DNA of 64,000 nucleotides from Alloalcanivorax xenomutans (GTDB lineage Bacteria > Pseudomonadota > Gammaproteobacteria > Pseudomonadales > Alcanivoracaceae): positions 22,111 to 86,110 of the forward strand of contig NZ_OBMO01000021.1 in the NCBI RefSeq assembly GCF_900217905.1, given 5' to 3'. The translations under genes were made by a program, and so were the position numbers. Shown in pieces: positions 15,388 through 24,440 of this stretch. Every line of letters begins with the position of its first letter. The first letter of the stretch is position 1. The notes under the pieces were generated by a model, which made no database searches, was not told where the DNA came from, and saw only the letters and a program-made list of their open reading frames with translations.

Positions 15388-16998
15388 TCAGCCCCGTTCT
15401 TGCTGTTGCTGCTCTTTCCAGTAAGGGTCACGCAGTTCCCGCTTCAGAATCTTGCCAATGGTGCTGCGTGGCAAATGATCCCGAAGTTCCACGTCGTGCA
15501 GACGCTGAGCCTTGCCCAGTTGCTGGTTGGCCCAGTCACGGATCTCGTCGGTGCCAGTGTCACTGCCCTCGCGACGTACCACCAGGCCCAGCGGTGTCTC
15601 ACCCCATTGCTCGCTGGGGATGGCGATCACCGCCGCATCCGCCACATCAGGGTGCTTGAGCAGCATTTTTTCCAGGTCTTCGGCATAGATGTTGAAGCCA
15701 CCGGAAATGATCATATCCTTGCGGCGGTCCAATACGGACAGGAAGCCGTCTTCGTCGAGCCGCCCCATATCACCGGTGCGATAGAACACCTCTCCTTCCG
15801 GGCTGGTCCAGAGCATCTCGTTGGTTTTGTCTTCTCTTTTGTAGTAGCCGCGCATCATTGCGCCGGCACGGCCGACGATTTCGCCGATGGTGCCGGGGGG
15901 CACTTCCTTGAGATCCTCGTCGATGATGCGCAGCTCGCAGCCTTCGCCGGCACGGCCGACGGTATCCCATTTATCAGGGAACTCGGCACAGTTGAGGATG
16001 GTGCTGACGCCGCCTTCAGTGAGGCCGTAGAACTCGATGATATTGCCTGGCCAGCGTTGCATTACCTCGGCGATGACATGGCCGCGCAAGGGGGCGCTGG
16101 TGGAGAACTTCACTTTGAAGCTGCTCAGATCGAAACGATCGAATTCCGGATCGGAAAGGATCCGCTGGTACTGGACCGGCACCAACATGGCATGGGTGAC
16201 GCGATGCTTCTCACACAATTCAAGGAATCTACGTGCGTCGAATTTGCCCATGGTGACGATGGTGCCGCCGCCGAACAGAGTGGGCAGCACGGAAACCAGA
16301 GTGGTGTTGGAGTACAGTGGCGTGGACACCAGGTTGATCGCGGTGTTGTCGAATCCCAGCGCGGTGAAACGGTCCATTTGCCGGGACCGCAGACGGTGGT
16401 CGTGCAAAATACCCTTGGGTACGCCGGTGGTGCCGGAGCTGTAGATAATGTTGAATGGGTCGTCCGCGCCGGGTTCGCGATTCGGTTTGGTGCTTGGGGC
16501 GTCACCAACCCAGTCCATGAAGTTGCTCCAGCCACTATCCTGGAAATCCAGGGCGATGCGCTGTTGTGGGGAGACATTCTCCAACTGATCGAGCAGCGGC
16601 GTGATCAGTTCCTGATTCTTCCTGGAGATGAACAGGAAGCGGGCATCACAGTCGTTGATCATCAGTGCCAGGGTGTCCCCGGCGGCCATGCTGGAAAGAG
16701 GGACCATGCAGCCGCCGGCGGTGAGCACGCCCATGAACAGGGTAAAATAGGGAATGCTGTTTTCGGACAGGCCGGCCACGGTATCGCCAGGTTGCAGGCC
16801 GGCGTCGATCAGACGGTTGGCCACGCGGTTAACCTGATCCACGAACTGCCGCCAGGTCAGGTTGCCATTGTCATCGTAAATGGCTGGATGATCGCCCTGC
16901 TCCGCGGCCAGTTCCTGGAGTCGGCGTGGCAGACAACGGAACTCTTCATTGTCGACTTGCGGTGCGTATTGGGGCATGGCGTTGCTGACTGCGGTCAT
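15388..16998 (-). CDS. Acyl-CoA synthetase (AMP-dependent ligase)
   Basis: A 536-residue ANL-superfamily ligase activating a carboxylic acid, probably a fatty acid, to its CoA thioester through an acyl-adenylate. Motifs: IYSSGTTGVPKGILHDH (P-loop-like A3), YGLTEGG (A5), YRTGDMGRLDEDGFLSVLDRRKDMIISGGFNIYAEDLE (A7-A8 hinge) and the A10 lysine in STIGKILKRELRD. The start has GAGAGGA upstream. It lies end to end with the PLD gene (6-bp gap, convergent) and divergent from a small thioesterase gene. The chain length specificity is not readable. Confidence 0.88.
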   Translation of the reverse strand: MTAVSNAMPQYAPQVDNEEFRCLPRRLQELAAEQGDHPAIYDDNGNLTWRQFVDQVNRVANRLIDAGLQPGDTVAGLSENSIPYFTLFMGVLTAGGCMVPLSSMAAGDTLALMINDCDARFLFISRKNQELITPLLDQLENVSPQQRIALDFQDSGWSNFMDWVGDAPSTKPNREPGADDPFNIIYSSGTTGVPKGILHDHRLRSRQMDRFTALGFDNTAINLVSTPLYSNTTLVSVLPTLFGGGTIVTMGKFDARRFLELCEKHRVTHAMLVPVQYQRILSDPEFDRFDLSSFKVKFSTSAPLRGHVIAEVMQRWPGNIIEFYGLTEGGVSTILNCAEFPDKWDTVGRAGEGCELRIIDEDLKEVPPGTIGEIVGRAGAMMRGYYKREDKTNEMLWTSPEGEVFYRTGDMGRLDEDGFLSVLDRRKDMIISGGFNIYAEDLEKMLLKHPDVADAAVIAIPSEQWGETPLGLVVRREGSDTGTDEIRDWANQQLGKAQRLHDVELRDHLPRSTIGKILKRELRDPYWKEQQQQERG

Positions 16999-17227
16999 CG
17001 TCCTCTCCCGTGGTCCGGAACCGGGTTCCGGAGCTTCTGGTTATTTTGAAAAACGGTTTGCAAAACGCATTTGGAATTTGGCAGGCAGAATACTACCAGG
17101 TATGTTGGCGAACAATACCGGCCGGTCACGGCTTGCCTGGGGTGGCCTGTAACCCTTGTAATATAAGGGGGCTGAGCGATTTCTCCGCCGCCCATAAATG
17201 TAAAGGATACAAACCAAGGAGTGTTTC

Positions 17228-17665
17228 ATGAGTGAGCCTTTCCGTTACCGGCTGCGCGTGCGTTACAGTGAATGCGATGCTCAGCATGTAGTGTTCAACG
17301 CCCGTTACGGTGACTATGTCGATCTGGCCATGACCGAGTTCATGCGTGCTCTGGGGCGGGATTACGGTGCCCTGCTGGCGCGTGGACTGGATAACCAGGT
17401 GGTGAAGCTCACCCTGGAATGGAAAGCATCCGCCCGTTTCGACGACGTGCTCGAGATTCAGGTCAGACCATTGTCGTTGGGCAACACCTCGTTCTCGCTG
17501 GAATTCCTTATTCTGAATGCGGAGAGCCAGCAGCTGCTGTGCCGGGCGGAACCGGTGTACGTGATGATGACCACGGAACCGTTCGAGAAAACCCGGGTGC
17601 CCGACGATCTGCGGGCCGCGTTGCAGGAAGGCGCGGTCGGTAAGGTGTGCGATCAGAGCGGTTGA
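17228..17665 (+). CDS. 4HBT-fold acyl-CoA thioesterase
   Basis: A 145-residue hot-dog-fold thioesterase of the YbgC/4-hydroxybenzoyl-CoA type. The N-terminus FRYRLRVRYSECDAQHVVFNARYGDYVDLAMTEF has the YSECDAQHVVFNARY motif with the catalytic Asp in the position used by 4HBT enzymes. The start is preceded by AAGGAG. It is divergent from the acyl-CoA synthetase, so the pair may control an acyl-CoA pool. It ends just before a GC-rich hairpin shared with the convergent oxidoreductase gene. Confidence 0.85.
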   Translation: MSEPFRYRLRVRYSECDAQHVVFNARYGDYVDLAMTEFMRALGRDYGALLARGLDNQVVKLTLEWKASARFDDVLEIQVRPLSLGNTSFSLEFLILNAESQQLLCRAEPVYVMMTTEPFEKTRVPDDLRAALQEGAVGKVCDQSG

Positions 17666-17675
17666 AAGCGGACAT

Positions 17676-17697
17676 GGCCCGGCGGTGCCGCCGGGCC
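17676..17697. terminator. GC-rich hairpin between convergent genes
   Basis: Perfect 9-bp inverted repeat GGCCCGGCG/CGCCGGGCC with a 4-nt loop, without a T-run on either side. It probably stabilises or helps end both transcripts. Confidence 0.45.
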
Positions 17698-17716
17698 AAT
17701 ACTGAAATAGTCGGGA

Positions 17717-18691
17717 TCAACCGACTTTCAGCACCACCTTGCCCTTGGCGCGACGAGAGCTCAATGCCGCCAGGGCCTGCTCATATTCCTCGAACGGGAA
17801 GACTTCGCTGACCTTGGGGTTGATCTTCCCTTCCGCGAACATCCGCATCAGATCCTTCACGTTCTGGATGTGCGCTTCCGGCTCCTTGCGGGTGAAGGTG
17901 CCCCAGAACACACCGACCACGCTGCAGCCCTTGAGCAACGGCAGGTTGGCGGGGATCTTCGGAATCTCGCCGGCGGCGAAGCCGATGATCAGGAAGCGGC
18001 CGTTCCAGGCCATGTTGCGCAGCGCCGGCTCGGTGAAGCGGTCGCCCACCGGGTCGTAGATCACGTCGATGCCCTGCGGATAGCGGCTCTTCAGCACATC
18101 CTTCAGGTCTTCCTCGGTGTAGTTGATCAGATCGTCGGCGCCGGCTTCCCGGGCCACTTCCAGCTTGTCGGCGGTGCTGGCGGCGGCGATCACCTTGGCG
18201 CCCATGGCTTTGCCCAGCTCCACCGCGGCGAGACCGACGCCGCCGCTGGCGCCCATGACCAGCAGGGTTTCGCCCGGCTGCAGATTGGCCCGCTGTTTCA
18301 GCGCATGGTAGCTGGTGCCGTAGACCATGCTGAAACCCGCCGCCTGTTCGTCGGACATACCGTCCGGAACCGGAATCACGCGATCAGCGGTGACCACCAT
18401 TTCCTCGGCGAAGCTGCCGTAGCCGGTGAGGCCCATTACGCGCTGGCCCGGCTTATAGCCCTTGACGTTCTCGCCCACCTCGACGATCTCGCCGGACATT
18501 TCGCCGCCCGGAGAAAAAGGCAGTTCCGGTTTGATCTGGTACTTACCCTCGATGATCAGAGTGTCAGGGAAGTTCAGGCCGGCGGCCTTGACCCGGACCT
18601 TGATACCGTCGGCGCCGACGGCGGGGGAAGGAACGTCCTCGATGACCAGCTTATCCGCCGGCCCCAACTCCTTGCAGAGAATGGCGCGCAT
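17717..18691 (-). CDS. NADPH:quinone oxidoreductase family protein (zinc-independent MDR)
   Basis: A 324-residue medium-chain reductase. It starts at MRAILCKELGPADKLVIEDV, with 27 extra in-frame codons upstream rejected as non-homologous. The GroES-like domain is followed by the Rossmann fold LLVMGASGGVGLAAVELGKAMGAKVIAAAST; catalytic zinc ligands of alcohol dehydrogenases are absent. It probably reduces quinones or enoyl/alkenal groups with NADPH. The sequence resembles reductases commonly found next to fatty-acid enzymes, and alkB lies divergently about 320 bp away. Confidence 0.85.
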   Translation of the reverse strand: MRAILCKELGPADKLVIEDVPSPAVGADGIKVRVKAAGLNFPDTLIIEGKYQIKPELPFSPGGEMSGEIVEVGENVKGYKPGQRVMGLTGYGSFAEEMVVTADRVIPVPDGMSDEQAAGFSMVYGTSYHALKQRANLQPGETLLVMGASGGVGLAAVELGKAMGAKVIAAASTADKLEVAREAGADDLINYTEEDLKDVLKSRYPQGIDVIYDPVGDRFTEPALRNMAWNGRFLIIGFAAGEIPKIPANLPLLKGCSVVGVFWGTFTRKEPEAHIQNVKDLMRMFAEGKINPKVSEVFPFEEYEQALAALSSRRAKGKVVLKVG

Positions 18692-19009
18692 GCATCTCTC
18701 CCGAATAATACTTATTGAGACCGACACGCTACCCCTGGTCCGTGCATTAGACAAATGCATAAGACTCATCAAAGGGCATAAACAGTATGAATGCTGGGCC
18801 GGCCGAGGAAAGGACGAGGATTCATCGGTCGTCGATGAGTGTGAGTATTTACTACCTTTTCAGGTCCCGATATTTATGGAGTACGGCGCTTTTATGGGCG
18901 ACAGAAAGCGATTGTCTTTTGGCCACACCAGGCAAGGCTGTTCATATTGACATTGTTCGATGTAAAGGTTGATCATGAATTGATCGGGCGTGGGCGAGGA
19001 CGAATAACG
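18692..19009. other. Intergenic region upstream of alkB
   Basis: A 318-bp non-coding stretch between the divergent oxidoreductase and alkB genes. A TTGACA at 18947-18952 is followed 17 bp later by a poor -10 (TGATCA). No clear operator repeat was seen. GAGGA at 18996-19000 serves alkB. Confidence 0.4.
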
Positions 19010-20188
19010 ATGAAGACCGTAACCATGCAGACTCAATCAGGTGAAATACAAGAATGGCGGGACGGCCGCCGCTACCTTTGGTTGCTCAGTACGCTGACCA
19101 TGCTGTTGCCCCTGTTCACGGTCTGGCTGGCCAGCACAACTGGCTGGGCCCTGCTCTGGTGGTTTGGATTCCTGTTCGTATTCGGGGTGATCCCGTTGCT
19201 GGACATGCTGCTTGGCGAAGAGACCGAGAATCCGCCCGAAGCGCTGGTGCCGCAGTTGGAACAGGACCGGTATTATCGCTGGGCGGTGTATGTGTGCCTG
19301 CCGTTTCTCTATAGCGCTTTTATTTATGCCGCCTGGGTGGCCGCCACCTGGAGCCTGCCCTGGTACAGCTACCTGGGGCTGGCGATCTCCACGGGCTGCG
19401 CCACGGGTATCGCCATCAATACCGCCCATGAGATGGGGCACAAGACCGACCGCCACGAGAAATGGATGGCCAAGCTATGTCTCGCCCCGGTGTTCTATGG
19501 GCACTTCTATGTGGAACATAATCGTGGGCATCACGTGAGGGTTTCCACGCCGGAGGATCCGGCATCCTCCCGGTTCGGCGAGACGTTCTGGGAGTTCCTG
19601 CCGCGCACCGTGATCGGCAGCCTTAAATCCGCCTGGTCGCTGGAGAAACAGCGGCTGGAGCGGCAGGGGCTTTCGGTATGGAGCTGGCATAACGACAATC
19701 TGCAGGCCTGGGCATTGTCGGTGGTGCTTTGGGGTGCCCTGATACTGTGGTTGGGCTGGGCGGTGGTGCCGTTCCTGCTGATTCAGAGCCTGTTCGGTTT
19801 TCAGTTGCTGGAGGTGGTCAACTATCTCGAGCACTACGGGTTGTTACGGCAAAAAAAGGACAATGGACGCTATGAACGCTGCCTGCCGGAGCATTCCTGG
19901 AACTCGAACCGCCGGGTAACCAATATTTTTCTTTATCAGCTGCAACGGCATTCCGATCACCACGCCTATCCCACGCGCAGTTATCAATCGCTGCGGCATT
20001 TCGATGAGTCCCCTCAATTACCAGGTGGATACGCATCGATGATCCTGCTGGCGTGGGTACCTCCGCTGTGGTTCAGGATCATCGACCCGATGGTGGTGCG
20101 TCATTATCAAGGCGATATGAGCCGCGCCAACATCAAGCCGGGGATCCGGGACGAGGTATTGGCCAGATACGGACAAAGCCCGAGCTGA
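19010..20188 (+). CDS. alkB: Alkane 1-monooxygenase AlkB
   Basis: A 392-residue integral-membrane non-haem di-iron hydroxylase oxidising n-alkanes to 1-alkanols with rubredoxin as electron donor. All histidine boxes are present: HEMGHK (about 140), EHNRGHH (about 169) and LQRHSDHHA (about 311), together with NYLEHYGL. Around six hydrophobic helices are visible. The start MKTVTMQTQSG was chosen for its ribosome-binding site (GAGGA, 9 bp away) over an upstream TTG frame. No rubredoxin, rubredoxin reductase or AlkS gene lies in the window, so electron transfer partners must be encoded elsewhere. Expected product alkanols could feed the PQQ alcohol dehydrogenase at 38732. Confidence 0.93.
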   Translation: MKTVTMQTQSGEIQEWRDGRRYLWLLSTLTMLLPLFTVWLASTTGWALLWWFGFLFVFGVIPLLDMLLGEETENPPEALVPQLEQDRYYRWAVYVCLPFLYSAFIYAAWVAATWSLPWYSYLGLAISTGCATGIAINTAHEMGHKTDRHEKWMAKLCLAPVFYGHFYVEHNRGHHVRVSTPEDPASSRFGETFWEFLPRTVIGSLKSAWSLEKQRLERQGLSVWSWHNDNLQAWALSVVLWGALILWLGWAVVPFLLIQSLFGFQLLEVVNYLEHYGLLRQKKDNGRYERCLPEHSWNSNRRVTNIFLYQLQRHSDHHAYPTRSYQSLRHFDESPQLPGGYASMILLAWVPPLWFRIIDPMVVRHYQGDMSRANIKPGIRDEVLARYGQSPS

Positions 20189-20203
20189 GCCCGGGCGGGT
20201 GGA

Positions 20204-21013
20204 TCAGGGGCGCCGCTCGCGGACCAGCAGATTCTGCTGAGCGACGCCGATCGGGCCCTGCTCATCGTGAAGCACGGAGCGGGTCAGCCCGATTCCCGAT
20301 GGCTCGATCCAGGTTTGACTGTCCAGCCCGACCCATTCGCTGACCGGCGGCCGTTGCAGATAAACGGTCAGGTCGGTATTGGCGAACAGATATCTATCCA
20401 GTGGCAGCACCCAACTGAGGCCATTGCCGAAATCCGCCGCGGCCACCGCTCGGGCGGTCGCCGTGGTGGTCCGATCCTCGATCAGGGGCACCGTCAGCCG
20501 CAGCCAGGCCGCGGCTGGCCCGGGGCGGTCGGTACGCCCGCGGGCCACCCGGGATTCCATCGCGGTGTAATGAAAACTTTCCTCCCGACTCATGCCGGGG
20601 ATGGTGACCGGTTCCTGACAATCACCGGGCGCCGGCAGCGGCGCTTCGTCGGTGGCCTGGCCAGTGTCGATACCGTTGGCCAGCACCAGTACCGCCAAGC
20701 CTTCCGCTACTGGCCGCCCTTGATGTTGCAGACAAACGGAAACCCGCCGGACCGTGCGCCCGCCCCCTACCTTTATCGTGCTTTCCAGCGGTGCCACTGG
20801 CACCGGCCGCACCAGTTCCAGGGTGAGCCGGACCAATTGGTATCCCTCTCCGGCCAGGGCTTCCTCGGCCAGGGCCGCGATCAGTGCGGCCGGGGCGCCA
20901 CCATGCTGGGCGTCCGGGCTCCAGGGACCGCGCGACAGCCCGGTGGGATTCAAGTGTTGCCCCTGCTGCTGGAAGACACAGTCGCTGGCGGCGATCGAGA
21001 TCGGATCAGACAT
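20204..21013 (-). CDS. TesB-like (4HBT_3) thioesterase family protein
   Basis: A 269-residue double hot-dog protein. The segments GPWSPDAQHGGAPAALIAALAEE and LVRLTLELVRPVPVAPLESTIKVGGGRTVRRVSVCLQHQGRPVAEG are typical of the thioesterase-like superfamily linked to acyl-CoA or steroid catabolism. Its start overlaps the stop of the Rieske oxygenase gene by 8 bp, so it is co-translated. It may hydrolyse a CoA ester of an oxidised lipid. It converges on alkB with a gap of about 15 bp. Confidence 0.8.
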   Translation of the reverse strand: MSDPISIAASDCVFQQQGQHLNPTGLSRGPWSPDAQHGGAPAALIAALAEEALAGEGYQLVRLTLELVRPVPVAPLESTIKVGGGRTVRRVSVCLQHQGRPVAEGLAVLVLANGIDTGQATDEAPLPAPGDCQEPVTIPGMSREESFHYTAMESRVARGRTDRPGPAAAWLRLTVPLIEDRTTTATARAVAAADFGNGLSWVLPLDRYLFANTDLTVYLQRPPVSEWVGLDSQTWIEPSGIGLTRSVLHDEQGPIGVAQQNLLVRERRP

Positions 21014-21989
21014 GAGTTAACTCCAGTTTTTCGTGGTGAGAGGCGGGCAGAGGTGAGAACTGCGTGGCCCAGCGGCGGAATTTCATGATCGGGCCGTCGC
21101 CGGCCGCCAGACTGGGGCGTTCCCAGCGGGCTTTGTGACGCCAGATGGGCACATCCTCGCTGACCTGGCGTATTGCTTCCTGAACCAGCTCCAGGCTCAT
21201 ATCCGGAGAGCGGATTCCCTCCAGACGGGCCATCAGGCTGAAGTTCAGGTCGACTTCGCGGGCGCCACGCACGGTAATGCCATCAATGAACAGGATCTCG
21301 GCGAGATCGCCGACGCGGAATCGGACCAGTGCCAGATAAGGGCCATGGAGGGTGGTCTGAATGAAACCGGGCACCACGCCGGCCGGGGTGTTGAAGCGGT
21401 GGTGGATATCCACGTCCAGCACCGTGCCCTGGTTCTCGCAGCGTTTCACTTCCGCCAGGCTGTTGACGCCATGCAGGTAATGGAAGTGAGTGCTGTCGAC
21501 GATGTTCTCCTGGATCTCGTACCACACGGTGGGCACGTTCCAGCCGTGGCGGTGATAGCGCGACCATTGTGGGTCGCGGTACTCGGGCAGGTCGGGAAGC
21601 TGGTAGTCCGGGGCCTGGTTCTCCGGGTGCCACCAGGCGAACAACAGGCCATGGCGCTCCACCAGCGGCAGTGAGCGCAGTCCACGATGACTCAGGCGAG
21701 CGTCGGGGCTGTAGGGAATTTCCACGCAATCGCCGTCACCGTCGAAACACCAGCCGTGGAACGGGCATTGCAGTGCCGAGCCTTTGACCCGGCCGCCGTG
21801 GCCCAGATGGGTGCCCAGGTGGCGGCAGTAAGCATCCATTAGGTGTGCCCGACCTTCTTCGTCTCGCCACAATACGAACTCCCGGTCGAAGGCCCGGAAA
21901 GGCCGTACCTCGCCCGGTTTGAGCTGATCGCTGTACTCCACCTGGAACCAGCCGCAGGCAAAGGGATTGATTCGTGCTGAGTTGGTCAT
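21006..21989 (-). CDS. Rieske 2Fe-2S oxygenase (ring-hydroxylating alpha-subunit type)
   Basis: A 327-residue Rieske non-haem iron oxygenase. The Rieske cluster ligands are C55 and H57 in DAYCRHLGTHLG and C75 and H78 in LQCPFHGW. The mononuclear iron site is in ENIVDSTHFHYLHG (about 161-174). Its length and layout resemble KshA-like steroid hydroxylases and cholesterol-desaturase-type Rieske enzymes more than classical dioxygenases, but the substrate is uncertain. The start MTNSARINPF precedes a strong match; the frame remains open 279 codons upstream through the TetR gene, which is chance. No reductase gene adjoins it. The divergent TetR gene is the likely regulator. Confidence 0.85.
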   Translation of the reverse strand: MTNSARINPFACGWFQVEYSDQLKPGEVRPFRAFDREFVLWRDEEGRAHLMDAYCRHLGTHLGHGGRVKGSALQCPFHGWCFDGDGDCVEIPYSPDARLSHRGLRSLPLVERHGLLFAWWHPENQAPDYQLPDLPEYRDPQWSRYHRHGWNVPTVWYEIQENIVDSTHFHYLHGVNSLAEVKRCENQGTVLDVDIHHRFNTPAGVVPGFIQTTLHGPYLALVRFRVGDLAEILFIDGITVRGAREVDLNFSLMARLEGIRSPDMSLELVQEAIRQVSEDVPIWRHKARWERPSLAAGDGPIMKFRRWATQFSPLPASHHEKLELTHV

Positions 21990-22100
21990 GATGCACCTCC
22001 CGCGCTCGTTCAGAGCGTCTGTTTTGTTATGTAATCGGCTCGAGGTTAAAAAATGTGCATGACGGTTGCAACAAGAAATGGAACATGATTCATTCTTTGT

Positions 22101-22718
22101 ATGGCATATCGACGTACCCCAAAAATGGAAGCGCGCATGGCGCGTACCCGGTCCCGCATTCTGGAGGCTGCCCAGGCGCTGGTGGCGGAGGGAGGCTATG
22201 CCGCCGCCGGCATGCCCGCGGTGGCGCAACGGGCGGAGGTCTCCACCGGACTGCTGTACCGCTACTTTCAATCGAAAACGGACTTGTTCGACCAGGTATT
22301 CCGACGTGCCTCCCAGCATGAAATCGACATCTGCGCGGAGGCCGCCGCCGTGGCCGGTGATGCCCGGGAACGGGTGGCGCGGGTGGCGGAGACGTTTTCC
22401 CGGCGGGCGCTGAAAGGCTGGCGGTTGGCGTACGCGCTGCTGGCGGAGCCGGTGGATCGCACCATCGAGTTCGACCGCCTGCATTTCCGTGAGCCGTACC
22501 GCGCCATTTTCGCCGGGATCATTCGTGACGGCATCGCCGCCGGTGAGATCGCCGAACAGGACGCGCAGTTGCTGGCCACCGCCATAGTCGGTGGTATCGC
22601 GGAAACCCTGGTGGGGCCGCTCAGCCAAAGACCGGCGCCGGAACAGGAAACGGCCCTGGTGGAAAGCGTAAAACGCTTTTGTGTGCAGGCTGTGGGGCCG
22701 CCCCCGCAGGAAACCTGA
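22101..22718 (+). CDS. TetR-family transcriptional regulator
   Basis: A 205-residue regulator. The HTH at about 15-60 (RTRSRILEAAQALVAEGGYAAAGMPAVAQRAEVSTGLLYRYFQSKTDLF, quoted in part: VSTGLLYRYFQSKTDLF) is classical TetR. The C-terminal ligand-binding domain is unassigned. It is divergent from the Rieske/thioesterase pair across about 110 bp and 30 bp upstream of an acyl-CoA dehydrogenase gene on the same strand, so it may control both. Confidence 0.88.
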   Translation: MAYRRTPKMEARMARTRSRILEAAQALVAEGGYAAAGMPAVAQRAEVSTGLLYRYFQSKTDLFDQVFRRASQHEIDICAEAAAVAGDARERVARVAETFSRRALKGWRLAYALLAEPVDRTIEFDRLHFREPYRAIFAGIIRDGIAAGEIAEQDAQLLATAIVGGIAETLVGPLSQRPAPEQETALVESVKRFCVQAVGPPPQET

Positions 22719-22748
22719 ACAGCCGACCAAGACTATAAGGAGAAGAAA

Positions 22749-24401
22749 ATGGATCCGTTCTTCCAAACGCCGCCACAGACGGGCAACCGCTTTCACACCG
22801 ATCCCACGTTGCGTCTGGCATTGCAATGGCGCCTGCCGGAGGCGGTTTTCCAGGCGGCGTCACCGGCTCTGGAAAACATGGGGCGATTGGCCGCCGACAC
22901 CATGCCGCCACTGGCCGAACAAGCCGAAAACAATCCGCCGCGGCATCTGCCCTACGATGCCTGGGGGCGGCGGGTGGACCGGGTCGAAGTGGATGAGAGC
23001 TGGCTGGAACTGGTGCGTTTGGGGCAACGCCAGGGTCTGGTGTCGTTGCCCCACGAAGATCCTTACGGGGTGCATACACGAATCGTGCAGGCCGGGTTGA
23101 TCAATCTCTACGACCCGGTCAGCGCGGTGGCGGATTGCCCGCTGGTTATGACCGATGGGGCCACCTGCCTTCTTAAGGAGCACGATCCGGAACTGGCGAA
23201 ACAATATGTGCCGCGCCTGACCGCCCGGGAGCAGGCCTGGACGTCGGGGCAATGGATGACGGAGCGGGAAGGGGGATCGGATGTCGGCCGCAGTGCCACG
23301 ATAGCGCGACCCGGTGACGGCGGAACCTGGCATCTTTTTGGTAGCAAGTGGTTCACATCCGCCACCACCGCCGATATGGCCCTGGCTCTGGCCCGGCCGG
23401 AAGGTGCCGGCGGCGGCAGTCGTGGGCTGTCGCTGTTTCTGTTGGAGTTGCGGCAGGCCGACGGCGGCTGGAATGGACTGACGGTACGGCGGCTCAAGGA
23501 CAAACTGGGCACCCGCGCCCTGCCCACCGCGGAGCTGGATCTGGCCGGTGCCCGGGCGGTACCGGTGGGGGGGTTGGGGGATGGCGTGCGCAAGCTTACC
23601 GGATTGCTGGGCGTTGCCCGCTATTGGGCGGCCATAGGAGGGCTGGCCGGAGTCGGGCATTTGCTGGCGTTGGCGCGGGACTATGCCGGCAAGCGCGAGG
23701 TGTTCGGCCGGTGCTTGGCGGATCACCCGATCCATCGGGAATGGCTCGCCCGCATCGCCTCGGTGTACGACGCCATGGTGGTGTTGAATCTGGAAACCGC
23801 CTGGCAGTTGGGACGGGCTGAGCACGGGGAGGACGGAACGCTGGCGCGGCTGTTTACCTCCCTGGGTAAGCTGGCCTGTGCCCGCCAGGGGGTGTGGGCC
23901 GCCAGCGAATTACTGGAGAGCTTCGGTGGCGCCGGCTATGTGGAAGATACCGGGATCCCGCGTCTGTTCCGCAACCTGCATGTCAACTGTATTTGGGAGG
24001 GGACGTCCTCGGTACTGGCTCATGATGTGTTACGGGCACTGAAAAAACCGGAAACCGGAGAGGCGTATATCGAAGAAGTGGTAAGGCGCCTGGGGGCGCT
24101 TCGCCATCCGGCCAGCGGGTCCATGCGCGAATGTATCGAAGAGGCGCTGGAGTCGCTGGTGCCGATGATCAATTCGCCCAGAGAAGAACAGGCCCGGCGG
24201 CTGGCCTGGGGTATGGCGCGGACCTTCCAGGCGTTGCTGCTGACGGAGTTCGCCGAGTGGCGGCTGAACTATTATGACGACGGCATTGGTGTGACAGTGG
24301 CGCGTTTGTTTGCCGCGGAAGGACTGGTGGAGGCGGGTTGCGATGAGTCGGCCGCCGCCTTACAGGCAGTGGCGTTCACGGGACAGGCGCTGCCGCGGTG
24401 A
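22749..24401 (+). CDS. AidB-like acyl-CoA dehydrogenase
   Basis: A 550-residue flavoprotein. The size and the sequence WTSGQWMTEREGGSDVGRS, with LFGSKWFTSATTADMALALARPEG, place it in the AidB/long acyl-CoA dehydrogenase group rather than the 380-residue short-chain type. The C-terminal domain includes ELLESFGGAGYVEDTGIPRLFRNLHVNCIWEGTSSVLAHDV, including the R-x-x-x-x-x-x-I-x-E/W-E-G-T FAD-binding region. E. coli AidB binds DNA and is induced by alkylation, but most relatives are of unknown substrate. RBS AAGGAGAAG lies just before the ATG. Probably co-transcribed with the TetR gene. Confidence 0.85.
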   Translation: MDPFFQTPPQTGNRFHTDPTLRLALQWRLPEAVFQAASPALENMGRLAADTMPPLAEQAENNPPRHLPYDAWGRRVDRVEVDESWLELVRLGQRQGLVSLPHEDPYGVHTRIVQAGLINLYDPVSAVADCPLVMTDGATCLLKEHDPELAKQYVPRLTAREQAWTSGQWMTEREGGSDVGRSATIARPGDGGTWHLFGSKWFTSATTADMALALARPEGAGGGSRGLSLFLLELRQADGGWNGLTVRRLKDKLGTRALPTAELDLAGARAVPVGGLGDGVRKLTGLLGVARYWAAIGGLAGVGHLLALARDYAGKREVFGRCLADHPIHREWLARIASVYDAMVVLNLETAWQLGRAEHGEDGTLARLFTSLGKLACARQGVWAASELLESFGGAGYVEDTGIPRLFRNLHVNCIWEGTSSVLAHDVLRALKKPETGEAYIEEVVRRLGALRHPASGSMRECIEEALESLVPMINSPREEQARRLAWGMARTFQALLLTEFAEWRLNYYDDGIGVTVARLFAAEGLVEAGCDESAAALQAVAFTGQALPR

Positions 24402-24440
24402 GGTCGTTGTGATCGGGGGAAGCGTCGCTGGGGCCCGGTC

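Noticed and set aside
15400..17049. Long open frame antisense to the acyl-CoA synthetase
   Set aside because: The sense strand has all ligase motifs; the antisense product has no family features and lacks a ribosome-binding site.
21990..22826. N-terminal extension of the Rieske oxygenase (279 codons)
   Set aside because: It runs antisense through the TetR gene and has no similarity to oxygenases; the start at 21989 begins the family-like sequence.
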